Origin: Chryseobacterium gleum
GTDB lineage: Bacteria > Bacteroidota > Bacteroidia > Flavobacteriales_D > Sanyastnellaceae
NCBI GenBank assembly: GCA_945878635.1
Contig: CAMCTV010000004.1
Location: 1 to 64,000, forward strand
Reading direction: 5' to 3'
DNA length: 64,000 nucleotides
The notes beneath the pieces were generated by a model. That model had not been told where the DNA came from, made no database searches, and saw only the letters and a program-made list of their open reading frames with translations. A program made the translations under genes and the position numbers. Positions within the stretch are counted from its first letter, which is position 1; every line of letters starts with the position of its first letter. This document shows positions 35,840 to 44,992 of the stretch, in pieces.

Positions 35840-36639
35840 GACCACTATTAAATTTTGAAACACACGCCAGTCCATCACCGAGCGCTGAATGGATTTTGAT
35901 GATTCACGGGGCCGGTGGCAGCACCCGAACCTGGAAAAAACAAGTTCCTGCTTTTTTTGATTCCCACAATATTGTCGTGATTGATTTACCCGGACACGCA
36001 GCTTCTTCAGAAGTTTGCTTGTGGCAGAACAAATACAGTTTCGAGTGGATCAGTGAGGAAATTTGGCGGGTCATTGATCATCTCAAAATCCCCAACATCC
36101 ATGTGATGGGCGTTTCATTGGGAAGCATCATCTCCATGCAGATGTACCACAGCCGACCCAAACAAGTGCAGTCCATGGTTTTTGCCGGACCCATCGTTGC
36201 CTTAAACAACAAATTGCGGATTTGGGCCAAGATTGGTTTAACCACAGCCAAAATCATTGGCTATCGCAATTTCTACGCACTGATGTCAAAAGTGGTGATG
36301 CCAAGAAAAAACCACCAGAAATCCAGGGATATTTTTGTTCGTGAAAGCAAACTGCTCACCAACAAGGAGTACAAAAAATGGACTTCGATGTATGGGAAGT
36401 ACTTAGATGTTAAATTAAAACAGCTCTTTGATGCCTGTCCGCAGGTCCCCACTTTTATTCTGGTTGGCAAACAAGATCACATGTTCTTTAAACCAGCTAT
36501 GGAATATGCGGAACGATTTCGCAACATTCAAATTCAAATCATTGATCGTTGCGGTCACTTGGTCAGCCTTGAAAAGGCCGAGATTTTTAACCAGCACTGC
36601 AAAGTGTTTTTTGAGAAACTAAGATTGACTTCTAAGTAA
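35827..36639 (+). CDS. Alpha/beta hydrolase
   Basis: 270 residues from the ATG at 35827; the frame is open from 35743 but that overlaps crcB. The catalytic triad is visible: the nucleophile Ser in MGVSLGSII, an Asp in LVGKQDHMFF and a His in RCGHLVSLEKAEIF, with the oxyanion turn MIHGAGGSTRTW before. The HGxGGS oxyanion form is common in this superfamily. No signal peptide, so cytoplasmic. The substrate is unknown. A strong terminator follows 1 base after the stop. Confidence 0.9.
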   Translation: MEGIRPLLNFETHASPSPSAEWILMIHGAGGSTRTWKKQVPAFFDSHNIVVIDLPGHAASSEVCLWQNKYSFEWISEEIWRVIDHLKIPNIHVMGVSLGSIISMQMYHSRPKQVQSMVFAGPIVALNNKLRIWAKIGLTTAKIIGYRNFYALMSKVVMPRKNHQKSRDIFVRESKLLTNKEYKKWTSMYGKYLDVKLKQLFDACPQVPTFILVGKQDHMFFKPAMEYAERFRNIQIQIIDRCGHLVSLEKAEIFNQHCKVFFEKLRLTSK

Positions 36640-36640
36640 A

Positions 36641-36668
36641 AAAATGGTTGCGTTTCCGCAACCATTTT
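36641..36668. terminator. Bidirectional terminator after the alpha/beta hydrolase
   Basis: A perfect 12-bp stem AAAATGGTTGCG / CGCAACCATTTT with a TTTC loop, ends rich in A and T on the two sides. It serves the hydrolase and the convergent T9SS cargo gene. Confidence 0.9.
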
Positions 36669-36688
36669 CATTATTACACCGATTTGTA

Positions 36689-37930
36689 TTATTTCACAAT
36701 CTGCTTTGAAGATACAGTTCCATTTGGAGATTGAATAGTCAATTGATAAACACCTGCGCTCAAATCATTGGCATCCAAATTCCAAACATTGGTGCCCGAT
36801 TGACCATTGAACTGATCCATCACGACCAACTGACCTTGTGCGTTGTATACTCGGATAGTGTACTGCCCTGATACTGATGAGTTCCAACGGATAGCAGTAT
36901 TTTCAGAAACAGGGTTAGGAGAAACTACGAATGATTGGAACTCAGTTTCTTCAACCATCGTTGGAATTGCTCCGACAACATTCAAAGTGAATCCTGTTTG
37001 TTGCGTTCCACCTGGGAAAACAGATCCATTGCCTTCAACAATGAAAGACAAACACGTTGTGTCAACTGTGCCATCAGCACAATACATGTACAAACACAAC
37101 TCATAAGTACCTGTCTCAGAATACTGCCATGTAGGGAAGGATCCAGTCATTGAACCACCATCACCAGTGGACCAAACATACTGGGCGTTGCTAGAAGGAT
37201 CAGTAACATTTACAATCCAAACAACAAATGGAGTTGTTGCACCATTCATCATTGAATCTGTAACCATAAAAATATTGGCTTCACAACTTGAACCACCGCA
37301 ATCTTCATCTACTAGGCCATCACAGTCATTATCAACACCATTGTTGCACTCCTCAAATGCGCCTGGGAAAGCCCATGCATTGGCATCATTGCAATCTACA
37401 TCACTGGTGAAACCATCATTATCATTGTCTACAAAAGTTGAGTCACCATTACAACCCTCATCAATTGAACCGTCACAATCATTGTCTATTCCATTATTAC
37501 ACTCTTCATAAGCTCCTGGATAAATCCATTGGTTGTTATCGTTACAATCAGAAAATTCATCCCATCCATCGCCATCATTGTCTGCATTTGGGTTACCAAA
37601 GCAATATTCCAATTCAAAAGTCATGATAGTTCCGGGAATCCAAACGGTGTTGTCACACGCCTGAAGACCTTGACAGTTGGAAATACAAGCCCAAACCATC
37701 ATTTGTCCCATTACATTACCTGTTACCGGGATTAAACCATCAAAACCACCATTGGGACCTGAATTTACCACCATATCACCAGAAACACCAGTGATTGAGT
37801 CTACATAAAATATGTTTACTGGCATAGAACCATTTCCTCCATTAATAATTCCGCTGAACGGAAGACCTTGAGACCAAGATTGCAGGCCAGCTACCAAGGC
37901 TAAACACAAAAGGGTAAATTTCAATTTCAT
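36689..37930 (-). CDS. T9SS-secreted protein with MopE-type metal-binding motifs and a PKD-like domain
   Basis: 413 residues. Signal peptide MKLKFTLLCLALVAGLQSWSQG. Residues about 115-215 contain two and a half copies of the putative metal-binding motif found in MopE-like proteins: DNDGDGW...DCNDNN..YPGAYEECNNGIDNDCDGSIDEGC, with regularly placed Asp and Cys residues. A PKD-like segment follows (NAQYVWSTGDGGSMTGSFPTWQYSETGTYELCLYMY). The C-terminus is a type A sorting domain (VSPNPVSENTAIRW...AGVYQLTIQ..VSSKQIVK), so it should leave through the T9SS and be attached to the surface. The bound metal is unknown; calcium is plausible from the Asp loops. It has its own -7 element and terminator. 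Confidence 0.93.
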   Translation of the reverse strand: MKLKFTLLCLALVAGLQSWSQGLPFSGIINGGNGSMPVNIFYVDSITGVSGDMVVNSGPNGGFDGLIPVTGNVMGQMMVWACISNCQGLQACDNTVWIPGTIMTFELEYCFGNPNADNDGDGWDEFSDCNDNNQWIYPGAYEECNNGIDNDCDGSIDEGCNGDSTFVDNDNDGFTSDVDCNDANAWAFPGAFEECNNGVDNDCDGLVDEDCGGSSCEANIFMVTDSMMNGATTPFVVWIVNVTDPSSNAQYVWSTGDGGSMTGSFPTWQYSETGTYELCLYMYCADGTVDTTCLSFIVEGNGSVFPGGTQQTGFTLNVVGAIPTMVEETEFQSFVVSPNPVSENTAIRWNSSVSGQYTIRVYNAQGQLVVMDQFNGQSGTNVWNLDANDLSAGVYQLTIQSPNGTVSSKQIVK

Positions 37931-37960
37931 TGATTAAAAGTTTAGTTATACTGATTAGAC

Positions 37961-37968
37961 CAAAAGTA
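37961..37968 (-). promoter_or_regulatory. Possible -7 element for the MopE-like cargo gene
   Basis: The minus strand reads TACTTTTG, an exact TAnnTTTG match, 31 bases upstream of the ATG at 37930. No clear -33 TTG at the standard spacing. Confidence 0.4.
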
Positions 37969-37996
37969 AACTCATTTGGTTGTTTCTTCTTTCATT

Positions 37997-39919
37997 TTAA
38001 CACAATTGTTCGGTAATGTTTTCCCACTCCTTATATTGTGAACTGAGCTCGCTCTTTTTCAATTCGTGCTTATCTGTAATTTCTTTGACCAATTGAGTAT
38101 TGGAATAATCCAACAGACCCATTTTCTCTTCAATGGCTGAAATTTCAATCTCAATCTCCTCAATCTTTTTCTCCACCTTGGCCAACTGTTGTTCTAGTTT
38201 TTTTCGGTCTTTCTGATCCTCTTTAGACACAACTCCAGTTTGACCAGGTTGGACATTGGATTCAACTTTCTTCTTGGCTTCCTTCTGCTGCTGCTCATAA
38301 ACCGCAATGTTCTCCGCTTTTTTCTCCTTCAAGAAATCCAAAACATCTCCCGTCCATACTTTCAATCGATTGGGCAGGATCTCATAAACCGTATCTGTCA
38401 ATCCATTTAAAAAATCACGATCATGGGAAACCACTAGCAATGTTCCATCATATTGACTCAATGCTTGTTTCAATACCTCTTTGGAAACCAAATCCAAGTG
38501 ATTGGTAGGTTCATCCATGATTAAAAAATTGGTTGGTTTTAGTAACAACTTGCACAAAGCCAATCTGGCCTTCTCCCCTCCGCTCAATACTTTTACCTTC
38601 TTATCAATTTCATCCTTACCAAATAAAAAAGACCCCAGTAATCCGCGTATCTGAGTTCTAATCTCGCCTACAGCCTCGTCATCAATGGTTTGAAAAATGG
38701 TCTTTTCACCATCGAGTTCTTCAGATTGATTTTGCGCATAATACCCCATCTGAATGGCATGTCCCCACTCAATCTCTCCTTCATGTTGCAACTGACCTAA
38801 AATGATCTTCAACAGGGTTGTTTTTCCAACACCGTTCTTCCCAATCAAAGCTATTTTTTCTCCTCGATTGATCATAAAATCAACTGTGGAGAACAACCTT
38901 TTCTCAGCAAATGCTTTCCCCAAAGAATGACCTTTGAGTGTTACCTTTCCCGCATGGGGAGCAGGCGGAAATCGCATTTGTAAGGAGGTTCCATCAATAT
39001 CATCCACCTCTACCTTCTCCAATTTATCGAGTTTCCGAATCAAAGTTTGAGCAAAAGCAGCCTTGTCCTTCTTTGCCCTAAATTTATTAATCAAAACCTG
39101 TGTCTTCTCGATGTACTTCTGTTGATTGGCCGCGGCATTCTCAGCCCGCTCAATTTCTTCCAAGCGATGCTCTATGTATTTGGAGTATGAAAACTTGTAA
39201 TCATACAATTTACCTTTCGAGATTTCCACCGTGCGCTTGGTAACTGCATCCAGAAAAGTTCTATCATGCGATATCAACACAATGGCTCCTTCATAGTCCA
39301 CCAAAAACTCTTCTAGCCATTGTATACTTTCAATATCCAAGTGATTGGTGGGCTCATCGAGAAGCAGAAGATCAGGGTTCTTCAATAACAATTTTCCCAA
39401 TTGAACCCGCATTTTCCAACCTCCGCTGAATTCAGACAATTGTCGATCAAAGTCATTTGAACCAAAACCCAAACCACGTAAAACCCTTTCAATCTTCTCA
39501 TCCATTTTGGTGGCATCCACCAATGACAAACGATGACTAATGGTTTCGATCTCTTCAATTTTATCGGCGTAATCATCACTGGTGTAATCATGGTGATTGG
39601 CGATGGCATCCATCAACTCATCCATTCTCTTCTGCAATGTCAGTGTCTCAGAAAATGCAGCAGCAGCCTCTTCTCGCACCGTTACACCGTGCGTATGTTC
39701 CATTTCTTGAGCCAAGTATCCTACAGTAGTTCCTCTTGTAAAGGCAACCGTTCCTGAAGTTGGATTTTGCAGTCCTGCCAAGATTTTCAGCATGGTGGAC
39801 TTACCTGCCCCATTCTTCCCTACCAAGCCCATTCGCTCTCTAGGGCCAATAAATAAAGTGATGTTTGAGAACAGATCACGCGATCCAAAACTGACTGTAA
39901 GATTTCCTATTGTTACCAT
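37997..39919 (-). CDS. ABC-F family ATPase
   Basis: 640 residues from the ATG at 39919, chosen because MVTIGNLTVSFGSRDLF is the normal start; the open frame upstream encodes a Ser/Lys-rich stretch. It has two ABC domains and no membrane segment, as in ABC-F proteins that act on ribosomes. The Walker A motifs GKNGAGKST and GKNGVGKTT, the signatures SEFSGGWKMR and VLSGGEKARL, and Walker B/LLLLDEPTNHLD occur twice each. The linker between domains and a C-terminal coiled coil (residues about 580-630) are typical of the YheS/Uup type. It is not a transporter. It lies behind gldN with a terminator between. Confidence 0.94.
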   Translation of the reverse strand: MVTIGNLTVSFGSRDLFSNITLFIGPRERMGLVGKNGAGKSTMLKILAGLQNPTSGTVAFTRGTTVGYLAQEMEHTHGVTVREEAAAAFSETLTLQKRMDELMDAIANHHDYTSDDYADKIEEIETISHRLSLVDATKMDEKIERVLRGLGFGSNDFDRQLSEFSGGWKMRVQLGKLLLKNPDLLLLDEPTNHLDIESIQWLEEFLVDYEGAIVLISHDRTFLDAVTKRTVEISKGKLYDYKFSYSKYIEHRLEEIERAENAAANQQKYIEKTQVLINKFRAKKDKAAFAQTLIRKLDKLEKVEVDDIDGTSLQMRFPPAPHAGKVTLKGHSLGKAFAEKRLFSTVDFMINRGEKIALIGKNGVGKTTLLKIILGQLQHEGEIEWGHAIQMGYYAQNQSEELDGEKTIFQTIDDEAVGEIRTQIRGLLGSFLFGKDEIDKKVKVLSGGEKARLALCKLLLKPTNFLIMDEPTNHLDLVSKEVLKQALSQYDGTLLVVSHDRDFLNGLTDTVYEILPNRLKVWTGDVLDFLKEKKAENIAVYEQQQKEAKKKVESNVQPGQTGVVSKEDQKDRKKLEQQLAKVEKKIEEIEIEISAIEEKMGLLDYSNTQLVKEITDKHELKKSELSSQYKEWENITEQLC

Positions 39920-39949
39920 GCGGGTGCAAAAGTAATCCTTTGAAAAAGA

Positions 39950-39973
39950 AAAAGCCACCTTGCGGTGGCTTTT
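39950..39973 (-). terminator. Terminator of the gldKLMN run
   Basis: A 10-bp stem, AAAAGCCACC / GGTGGCTTTT with a 4-base loop, followed on the minus strand by a T-rich run (TTTTTCTTTTTC). It sits between gldN and the ABC-F gene. Confidence 0.85.
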
Positions 39974-39985
39974 CATCAATATTTC

Positions 39986-40861
39986 TCAATAATGCCAAAG
40001 ATCATGCTCGAACAAGAACAAGTCCTCTTTGATGCGCTCACTCTCTAGAATGGCTTTCATTGGATCTCTGTAATAATCTTCAATTCGACGATCATAAACA
40101 TTCTCTTCTTTCACAACGTAGGAAGAGAACATTCTCTTTTGGAACAAATCATCAAAAGTGATGGGTTGTGAAGTGTTGTGTAAATTGAAAACATCAGCAT
40201 TGGCAAACAAGTAACGACACTCTGGGAAATACAACCAGAAAGCAGGGTCATTTCTGATGATGGTTCCACCACCATACTGCTTCTCTACTACTGGAGCTAT
40301 ACCGATAATTCTAACATATCGCTCTGAACGTTGTTTATCAAAAATCCAGTCTTCCTTGATTTCATAATACTTCACCTTGTCTGCTGTGATAGGGATGATG
40401 GTATCACGTGTTCCAATCTGCTCACCGTTCTCATCAAATTCAGGAATCAAATCGGCATTAGCAGCTTCTTTCAAAGCATCTTCAGGAGATAAAGGAGTGC
40501 TAAACTCATCATCCGGCAATGTTGGATTGAAAGGGTTCTTGGTGCTGTAAGCCGTAATCTGTCCATCTTTGATACCATCTAGGATAACATCATACAAACA
40601 CTTGCGGTTTTTAATCGGAGTTGTAGGATAATACAGTGAATAGTTCATTTTCTGCTTTAAATCCACACGCTGCCAAATGCGCTTTTTCCACATCACATCC
40701 GCTTGACGCAAATATGGATAAGGCACTACGCGACGGGTTGGGTTATGCTCTGGAACATAAGCACCATCGAGTGCTGTTTGAGCATGAGTAGTCATGAACA
40801 AACCACAACTTGCGAGCAACAAAGCAATAAACTTCTTCATTTGTTTTTGTTTTTTATTCAA
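39986..40861 (-). CDS. gldN: Gliding motility/T9SS protein GldN
   Basis: 291 residues. Signal peptide after MNKKQKQ: MKKFIALLLASCGLFMTTHAQ, so it is periplasmic; the alternative start MKKF is at 40840. The body YPYLRQADVMWKKRIWQRVDLKQKMNYSLYYP is the hallmark of GldN/PorN. It binds the lipoprotein GldK and forms the periplasmic ring of the type IX secretion system. It overlaps the gldM stop by 8 bases. It is the last gene of the gld run, and a terminator follows. Confidence 0.97.
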   Translation of the reverse strand: MNKKQKQMKKFIALLLASCGLFMTTHAQTALDGAYVPEHNPTRRVVPYPYLRQADVMWKKRIWQRVDLKQKMNYSLYYPTTPIKNRKCLYDVILDGIKDGQITAYSTKNPFNPTLPDDEFSTPLSPEDALKEAANADLIPEFDENGEQIGTRDTIIPITADKVKYYEIKEDWIFDKQRSERYVRIIGIAPVVEKQYGGGTIIRNDPAFWLYFPECRYLFANADVFNLHNTSQPITFDDLFQKRMFSSYVVKEENVYDRRIEDYYRDPMKAILESERIKEDLFLFEHDLWHY

Positions 40862-42593
40862 CTTTCAAAGCGATATTTCCAAGGATACGTTCTCCACCGT
40901 CAGGACCTACGGCCACAATGTTAGAGAAGATTACGGTGCTTCCGGCTTTACAACCTGACAACGCGGCCTTCATGCTTGCATTTAAACGATCTCCTGATCC
41001 ATTTTCCTCAAATGGCTTACCGCCTGATGCGATGGTCATTGTATACTTCTTAACTTGGTAAGTAATACCATCAAAGATAAAATCAGGATCCATTTGGGCA
41101 AATACTTTATCACCTCCAGCCAAAGATCCTTTTGAGATTTTAGAATCACTTGATTTCTTACCAGCAAACATCGCAAATGGATCTGGAACACGCTTGATAC
41201 GGAATTCCTTGGATCCCATTGACTTTTGCTCACCATTAATTTGAGCAGATACACTGATGGTTGCGATCTTTTGATTCTTGTCAGGCTTGATCATGTATGA
41301 ACCGCTCTTTACTTTGTTCATCTGCTCACAACCTTGACAAGTTGCATTGATCTCACCATTTGCTCCGGGAACAGAAATTTCAACCGGGTTCTCCAAACCT
41401 TTGTACAATACGTTACACTTCACAGCATTCACAACTGCAACGGGCTCCCCAACAAAGAAAGCAGGTACCACGAAAGGAATGTACTCTGGTTTTCCGTTCT
41501 TCATGTACTCAATTTGACCTTTGTAGGCGTGAGGACCAACAGATAAACCACCTGTACTCACCTTGAAATGACATTTTCCTTCACTGTCCGATTCACCCTC
41601 TGGTGATCTTCCGCCAGTTTCAAATGCAGTAGGCGAAGCCTTCGGGTCTGTTTCACCAGCCATATAGATTTTATTCTTGCTGGACTTGTTGTAGGCAGCC
41701 AAATAAATCTCTGCTTCAAACTCTCCACCACGAATGATATAACTCTGCTTGGGAACAACAGCCACTGTAACGTCGTTGAACTTCATGTCCGTTGCGTTGA
41801 TACCAGCAGCCAATGACATACAAACGTTGTTTTTGACGTTCATTACATCCGTCTCAAACTTTGTCAAATTGGCCAAAACAGCGACCAAAGGCATATGATA
41901 GAAATTATTCACTTCCCAAGATTCTTCTTTACCATCTGAGGCCAAGTATGGACCATCAAAATTAAAGGTGCTTTTTATCGCGTCTTGCAAATCAACAGGT
42001 AAAGTAAAAGCTTCAGCCCCACTATCCGCACGTTCCACTCTAATGGCCAATAACTGATCTTTAAATTTCAACAATTTAGATTTCAAATCAGAGGCTGAAA
42101 AAGGATCATTTCTTGGTGATGCTGGCTCGTGACCGATTAGCAAAGAAGTGTTGTTTTGATTTTCGTCAGGCTTGGAGATAATCAACTTGCCATCCGCGTT
42201 CTTTTCATCCGCTGAAATTGCAATTCTCTTTACACCATCATCTTTCATAAACTCTTTCCAACCTTCACCCGTTTCATTGGCTTTTGATGAAGAAGCCATA
42301 ACATGGCCCTTCATCTCCTCAATGAAATTGATAAGATCATCTGAAATTTTATCCACTTCAGCTACAGCCTTTCGAAAAGGCACTGCCTTTGCTCCTTCTG
42401 CAGACGCATTGATTCCTTCAATGGTTCTTTGCGACTTCTCTTCCAAAATTGTGTTGGTCTTTCCCAATCCTTTTTGAATTTGAATGAACGCTTGCAAAAC
42501 ATCCTTAGAAATATTCATCGCCAACAGGGCTGTCAAGACGAGGTACATCATACCAATCATCTTCTGCCTGGGGGTTTCTTTACCGCCTGCCAT
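40854..42593 (-). CDS. gldM: Gliding motility/T9SS motor protein GldM
   Basis: 579 residues. MAGGKETPRQKMIGMMYLVLTALLAMNISKDVL: a short cytoplasmic start and one membrane helix near residues 12-33, then a long periplasmic part with D1-D4-type domains (QKGLGKTNTILEEKSQ; VVPKQSYIIRGGEFEAEIYLAAYNKS; later Ig-like domains). It pairs with GldL as the rotary motor of gliding and secretion, driven by the proton gradient, and contacts GldK/GldN in the periplasm. It lies 46 bases after gldL. Confidence 0.98.
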   Translation of the reverse strand: MAGGKETPRQKMIGMMYLVLTALLAMNISKDVLQAFIQIQKGLGKTNTILEEKSQRTIEGINASAEGAKAVPFRKAVAEVDKISDDLINFIEEMKGHVMASSSKANETGEGWKEFMKDDGVKRIAISADEKNADGKLIISKPDENQNNTSLLIGHEPASPRNDPFSASDLKSKLLKFKDQLLAIRVERADSGAEAFTLPVDLQDAIKSTFNFDGPYLASDGKEESWEVNNFYHMPLVAVLANLTKFETDVMNVKNNVCMSLAAGINATDMKFNDVTVAVVPKQSYIIRGGEFEAEIYLAAYNKSSKNKIYMAGETDPKASPTAFETGGRSPEGESDSEGKCHFKVSTGGLSVGPHAYKGQIEYMKNGKPEYIPFVVPAFFVGEPVAVVNAVKCNVLYKGLENPVEISVPGANGEINATCQGCEQMNKVKSGSYMIKPDKNQKIATISVSAQINGEQKSMGSKEFRIKRVPDPFAMFAGKKSSDSKISKGSLAGGDKVFAQMDPDFIFDGITYQVKKYTMTIASGGKPFEENGSGDRLNASMKAALSGCKAGSTVIFSNIVAVGPDGGERILGNIALKVE

Positions 42594-42639
42594 CTATTTA
42601 AACTTTAAGTTTGTTAATGTTTCTTTTCAGTTCAAATGA

Positions 42640-43464
42640 TTACTGACGTGCAGTACCCATTGCATTCAACATATTGGCATAAACCGTGTTCAATGACTTC
42701 AAGTTGTTGGCCAACTCGGAGATGTTCTCTTTGTAAAGCTTGGTATCGTCAACTGACTCAGAAAGGTTCTGAGCTAGGTTGTGCATGTCAGCATACAACT
42801 CACGTGTTTGAGACATTTCTTTCAATTGCAACTCGTACATGTTGTTCAATGCAGCCAAATTCTCAGACATCTTTTGCAAATGAGCTCCTGTAGTTTCTCC
42901 ACTCTTAGCTTGTTCAGCCATTTCTGTTAAACTCTCAGAAACCTGAGCATAAGTATCTGCCAAATTTGAAACTTTACCTGATGCAGAGCGCAGTGAACTA
43001 GCATACTCTGAAGCAGCAGCAGCAGCATCTGTAGTCTCGCCCAATTGCTTTGCGTTTTGGCTAAATGTCTTCATGCCTTCACCCAAACTAGCGATCAACT
43101 CAGGATCAACCTTTGCTTCTTCCAACATTTTATCCAATTGCTGAGACATACTTCCGCCAGCTGCACTTCCTGAACCAGAAACACCTCCAGCAACCTTGCC
43201 TTTGTTGGACTCTTTCAAACTTTTCTTACCTTCTTCTGGTAAGGACAATTCTGGATAAACCAATGACCAATCTGGATCCTCATGAAGGGGTTCAAAAGCT
43301 GAGAAGATAAAGATCAAGGCTTCAGTAGATAGACCCACGATCAACAAAAGTGAAGCGCCTGGCCAGTGCTCAATCTTGAACATCGCGCCGAAAATTACTA
43401 CCGCCGCACCAATACCATACAACTTCGACATAAAATTTTTCCACGCCTTGCTTCCTGGTTTCAT
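42640..43464 (-). CDS. gldL: Gliding motility/T9SS motor protein GldL
   Basis: 274 residues. Two membrane helices near residues 14-36 and 38-60 (LYGIGAAVVIFGAMFKIEHWPGASLLLIVGLSTEALIFIFSAF), with the conserved Glu in FKIEHWPGA that is needed for ion-driven rotation in GldL. The rest is cytoplasmic: a Gly/Ser-rich linker and a long coiled coil from about residue 105 (MSQQLDKMLEEAK ... SLNTVYANMLNAMG). It forms the pentameric channel around two GldM. Confidence 0.98.
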   Translation of the reverse strand: MKPGSKAWKNFMSKLYGIGAAVVIFGAMFKIEHWPGASLLLIVGLSTEALIFIFSAFEPLHEDPDWSLVYPELSLPEEGKKSLKESNKGKVAGGVSGSGSAAGGSMSQQLDKMLEEAKVDPELIASLGEGMKTFSQNAKQLGETTDAAAAASEYASSLRSASGKVSNLADTYAQVSESLTEMAEQAKSGETTGAHLQKMSENLAALNNMYELQLKEMSQTRELYADMHNLAQNLSESVDDTKLYKENISELANNLKSLNTVYANMLNAMGTARQ

Positions 43465-43514
43465 ACTTTTTCTCTTTTAAAGGTTTTTGTTATTGTTGTT
43501 GTTTTTTTCTAATC

Positions 43515-44897
43515 TTATTCCATTTCCATTGGAGCGTTAAACTCTCCATCTGCAGCCGATTTTCCACGACCCAAATAACTCATCACACAACGGAATCCAA
43601 TGTAAGATTTTGCTGTATCCTGATACTCATAAGAGCGAGTACCCGTTTGAACAAAATATCCGATATCCTTCCAGCTACCACCGCGGATAACCTTGCGCTT
43701 CAATGAGGGGGGATCATGTGTAGTTGAGCGGTATTGATACTCCGGAGACAAGTCGTGACTGAACTCATAAACACTTTCATCATAAGCGGTGTTTGTCCAC
43801 TCAGCAACATTACCAGACATATTGTACAATCCGTAATCATTGGGTGAGTAGGAATAAATAGGAACGGTATGACATCCATTGTCTTCTACATAGTCACCAC
43901 GCATTGGCTTGAAATTGGCCAATGGGCACCCCAAATAATTTCTTGTATAAGGACCTCCCCAAGGGTAGGGTGACAATTCCAATCCACCTCTTGAAGCAAA
44001 CTCCCATTCAGCCTCAGATGGTAAACGGAAACGCTGAATATAAGACATGCCATTGCTGTGACGGAAGTCGTTCATGATTTGACTTCTCCATGCACAGAAA
44101 GCTTGACACTGACCCCAAGACACACCCACTACTGGATAATCGTCATAAGCTGGATGCCAGAAATAATTCTCTGTCAAAGGCTCATTGAAACCATATGTGA
44201 AATCGTGAATCCAAACCAATGTATCCGGATAAACGTTAATTTCTTCTTCGATAATGAATTTAGAACGATCATTGTGACCTTTGAAAGAGTGCAATTGATC
44301 CAATTGGTTGGGATTACTGAATTCATCCTTGCTCACCTTGCGTGTTGCGGCTTGCAAATCAATCCACCAAAAACGATACTTCAGTTTGCGTGTATCAATT
44401 TCCCAACGATCATAGAACTTCTCCTGACCTTGCAAATAAAAATTATCATACACCAAATCAAAAATTTCGTCATTGGAGTAATCAATGGGCTCTTCCCAAT
44501 TCAATACATAACCCTTGTTCACAAAACGCTCAAATTCTCTTCCATCCTCTCTTTCTTTCATGGAATATCCTTCGATATCATTTTGAGCCAAAACGTCCAA
44601 CATCAATGAATCTTTCACCCAGTAGACAAACTGGCGGTACTCATTGTTAGAAATTTCAGTTTGATCGATGTAAAATGCAGGAATGGTCACTGTTCTGTGA
44701 CGGCTATTCAAAGCATAAGGAACATCTTGATCACTTGGCCCCATGGTGTAGGAACCAAAATGAATATAATTCATGCCATAAGGATTGGCTTGAATCCATT
44801 CATCGCGGGGATAAACCCCCACCAATTCGCCACCGCCTGGTGCATAGCAACCAAAGAGAACGACAGCCATTAAGAAATACAAAAACGACTTTTTCAT
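43515..44897 (-). CDS. gldK: Gliding motility/T9SS lipoprotein GldK
   Basis: 460 residues. Lipoprotein signal MKKSFLYFLMAVVLFGC with Cys17 lipidated, so it is anchored in the outer membrane facing the periplasm. The body is an FGE/sulfatase-modifying type fold: YPVVGVSWGQCQAFCAWRS, RLPSEAEWEFASRGG, YNMSGNVAEWT and VIRGGSWKD. In GldK this fold has a structural role, not an enzymatic one. With GldN it builds the ring that links the motor to the outer-membrane translocon. It is the first gene of gldKLMN and has a perfect -7 element upstream. Confidence 0.97.
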   Translation of the reverse strand: MKKSFLYFLMAVVLFGCYAPGGGELVGVYPRDEWIQANPYGMNYIHFGSYTMGPSDQDVPYALNSRHRTVTIPAFYIDQTEISNNEYRQFVYWVKDSLMLDVLAQNDIEGYSMKEREDGREFERFVNKGYVLNWEEPIDYSNDEIFDLVYDNFYLQGQEKFYDRWEIDTRKLKYRFWWIDLQAATRKVSKDEFSNPNQLDQLHSFKGHNDRSKFIIEEEINVYPDTLVWIHDFTYGFNEPLTENYFWHPAYDDYPVVGVSWGQCQAFCAWRSQIMNDFRHSNGMSYIQRFRLPSEAEWEFASRGGLELSPYPWGGPYTRNYLGCPLANFKPMRGDYVEDNGCHTVPIYSYSPNDYGLYNMSGNVAEWTNTAYDESVYEFSHDLSPEYQYRSTTHDPPSLKRKVIRGGSWKDIGYFVQTGTRSYEYQDTAKSYIGFRCVMSYLGRGKSAADGEFNAPMEME

Positions 44898-44939
44898 GAT
44901 TTCCTATTTTTAATTTTCCCCTCCACTAACCTACTTGAG

Positions 44940-44947
44940 CAAAAATA
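44940..44947 (-). promoter_or_regulatory. Possible gldKLMN -7 element
   Basis: The minus strand reads TATTTTTG, an exact TAnnTTTG match, 43 bases before the gldK ATG in the 95-base gap after porP. No TTG lies at the 19-21 spacing, so this is half a promoter only. Confidence 0.45.
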
Positions 44948-44992
44948 TCCAACGCAATAATAAAACATTTTGTTTCAATTTCAACATTTTTT

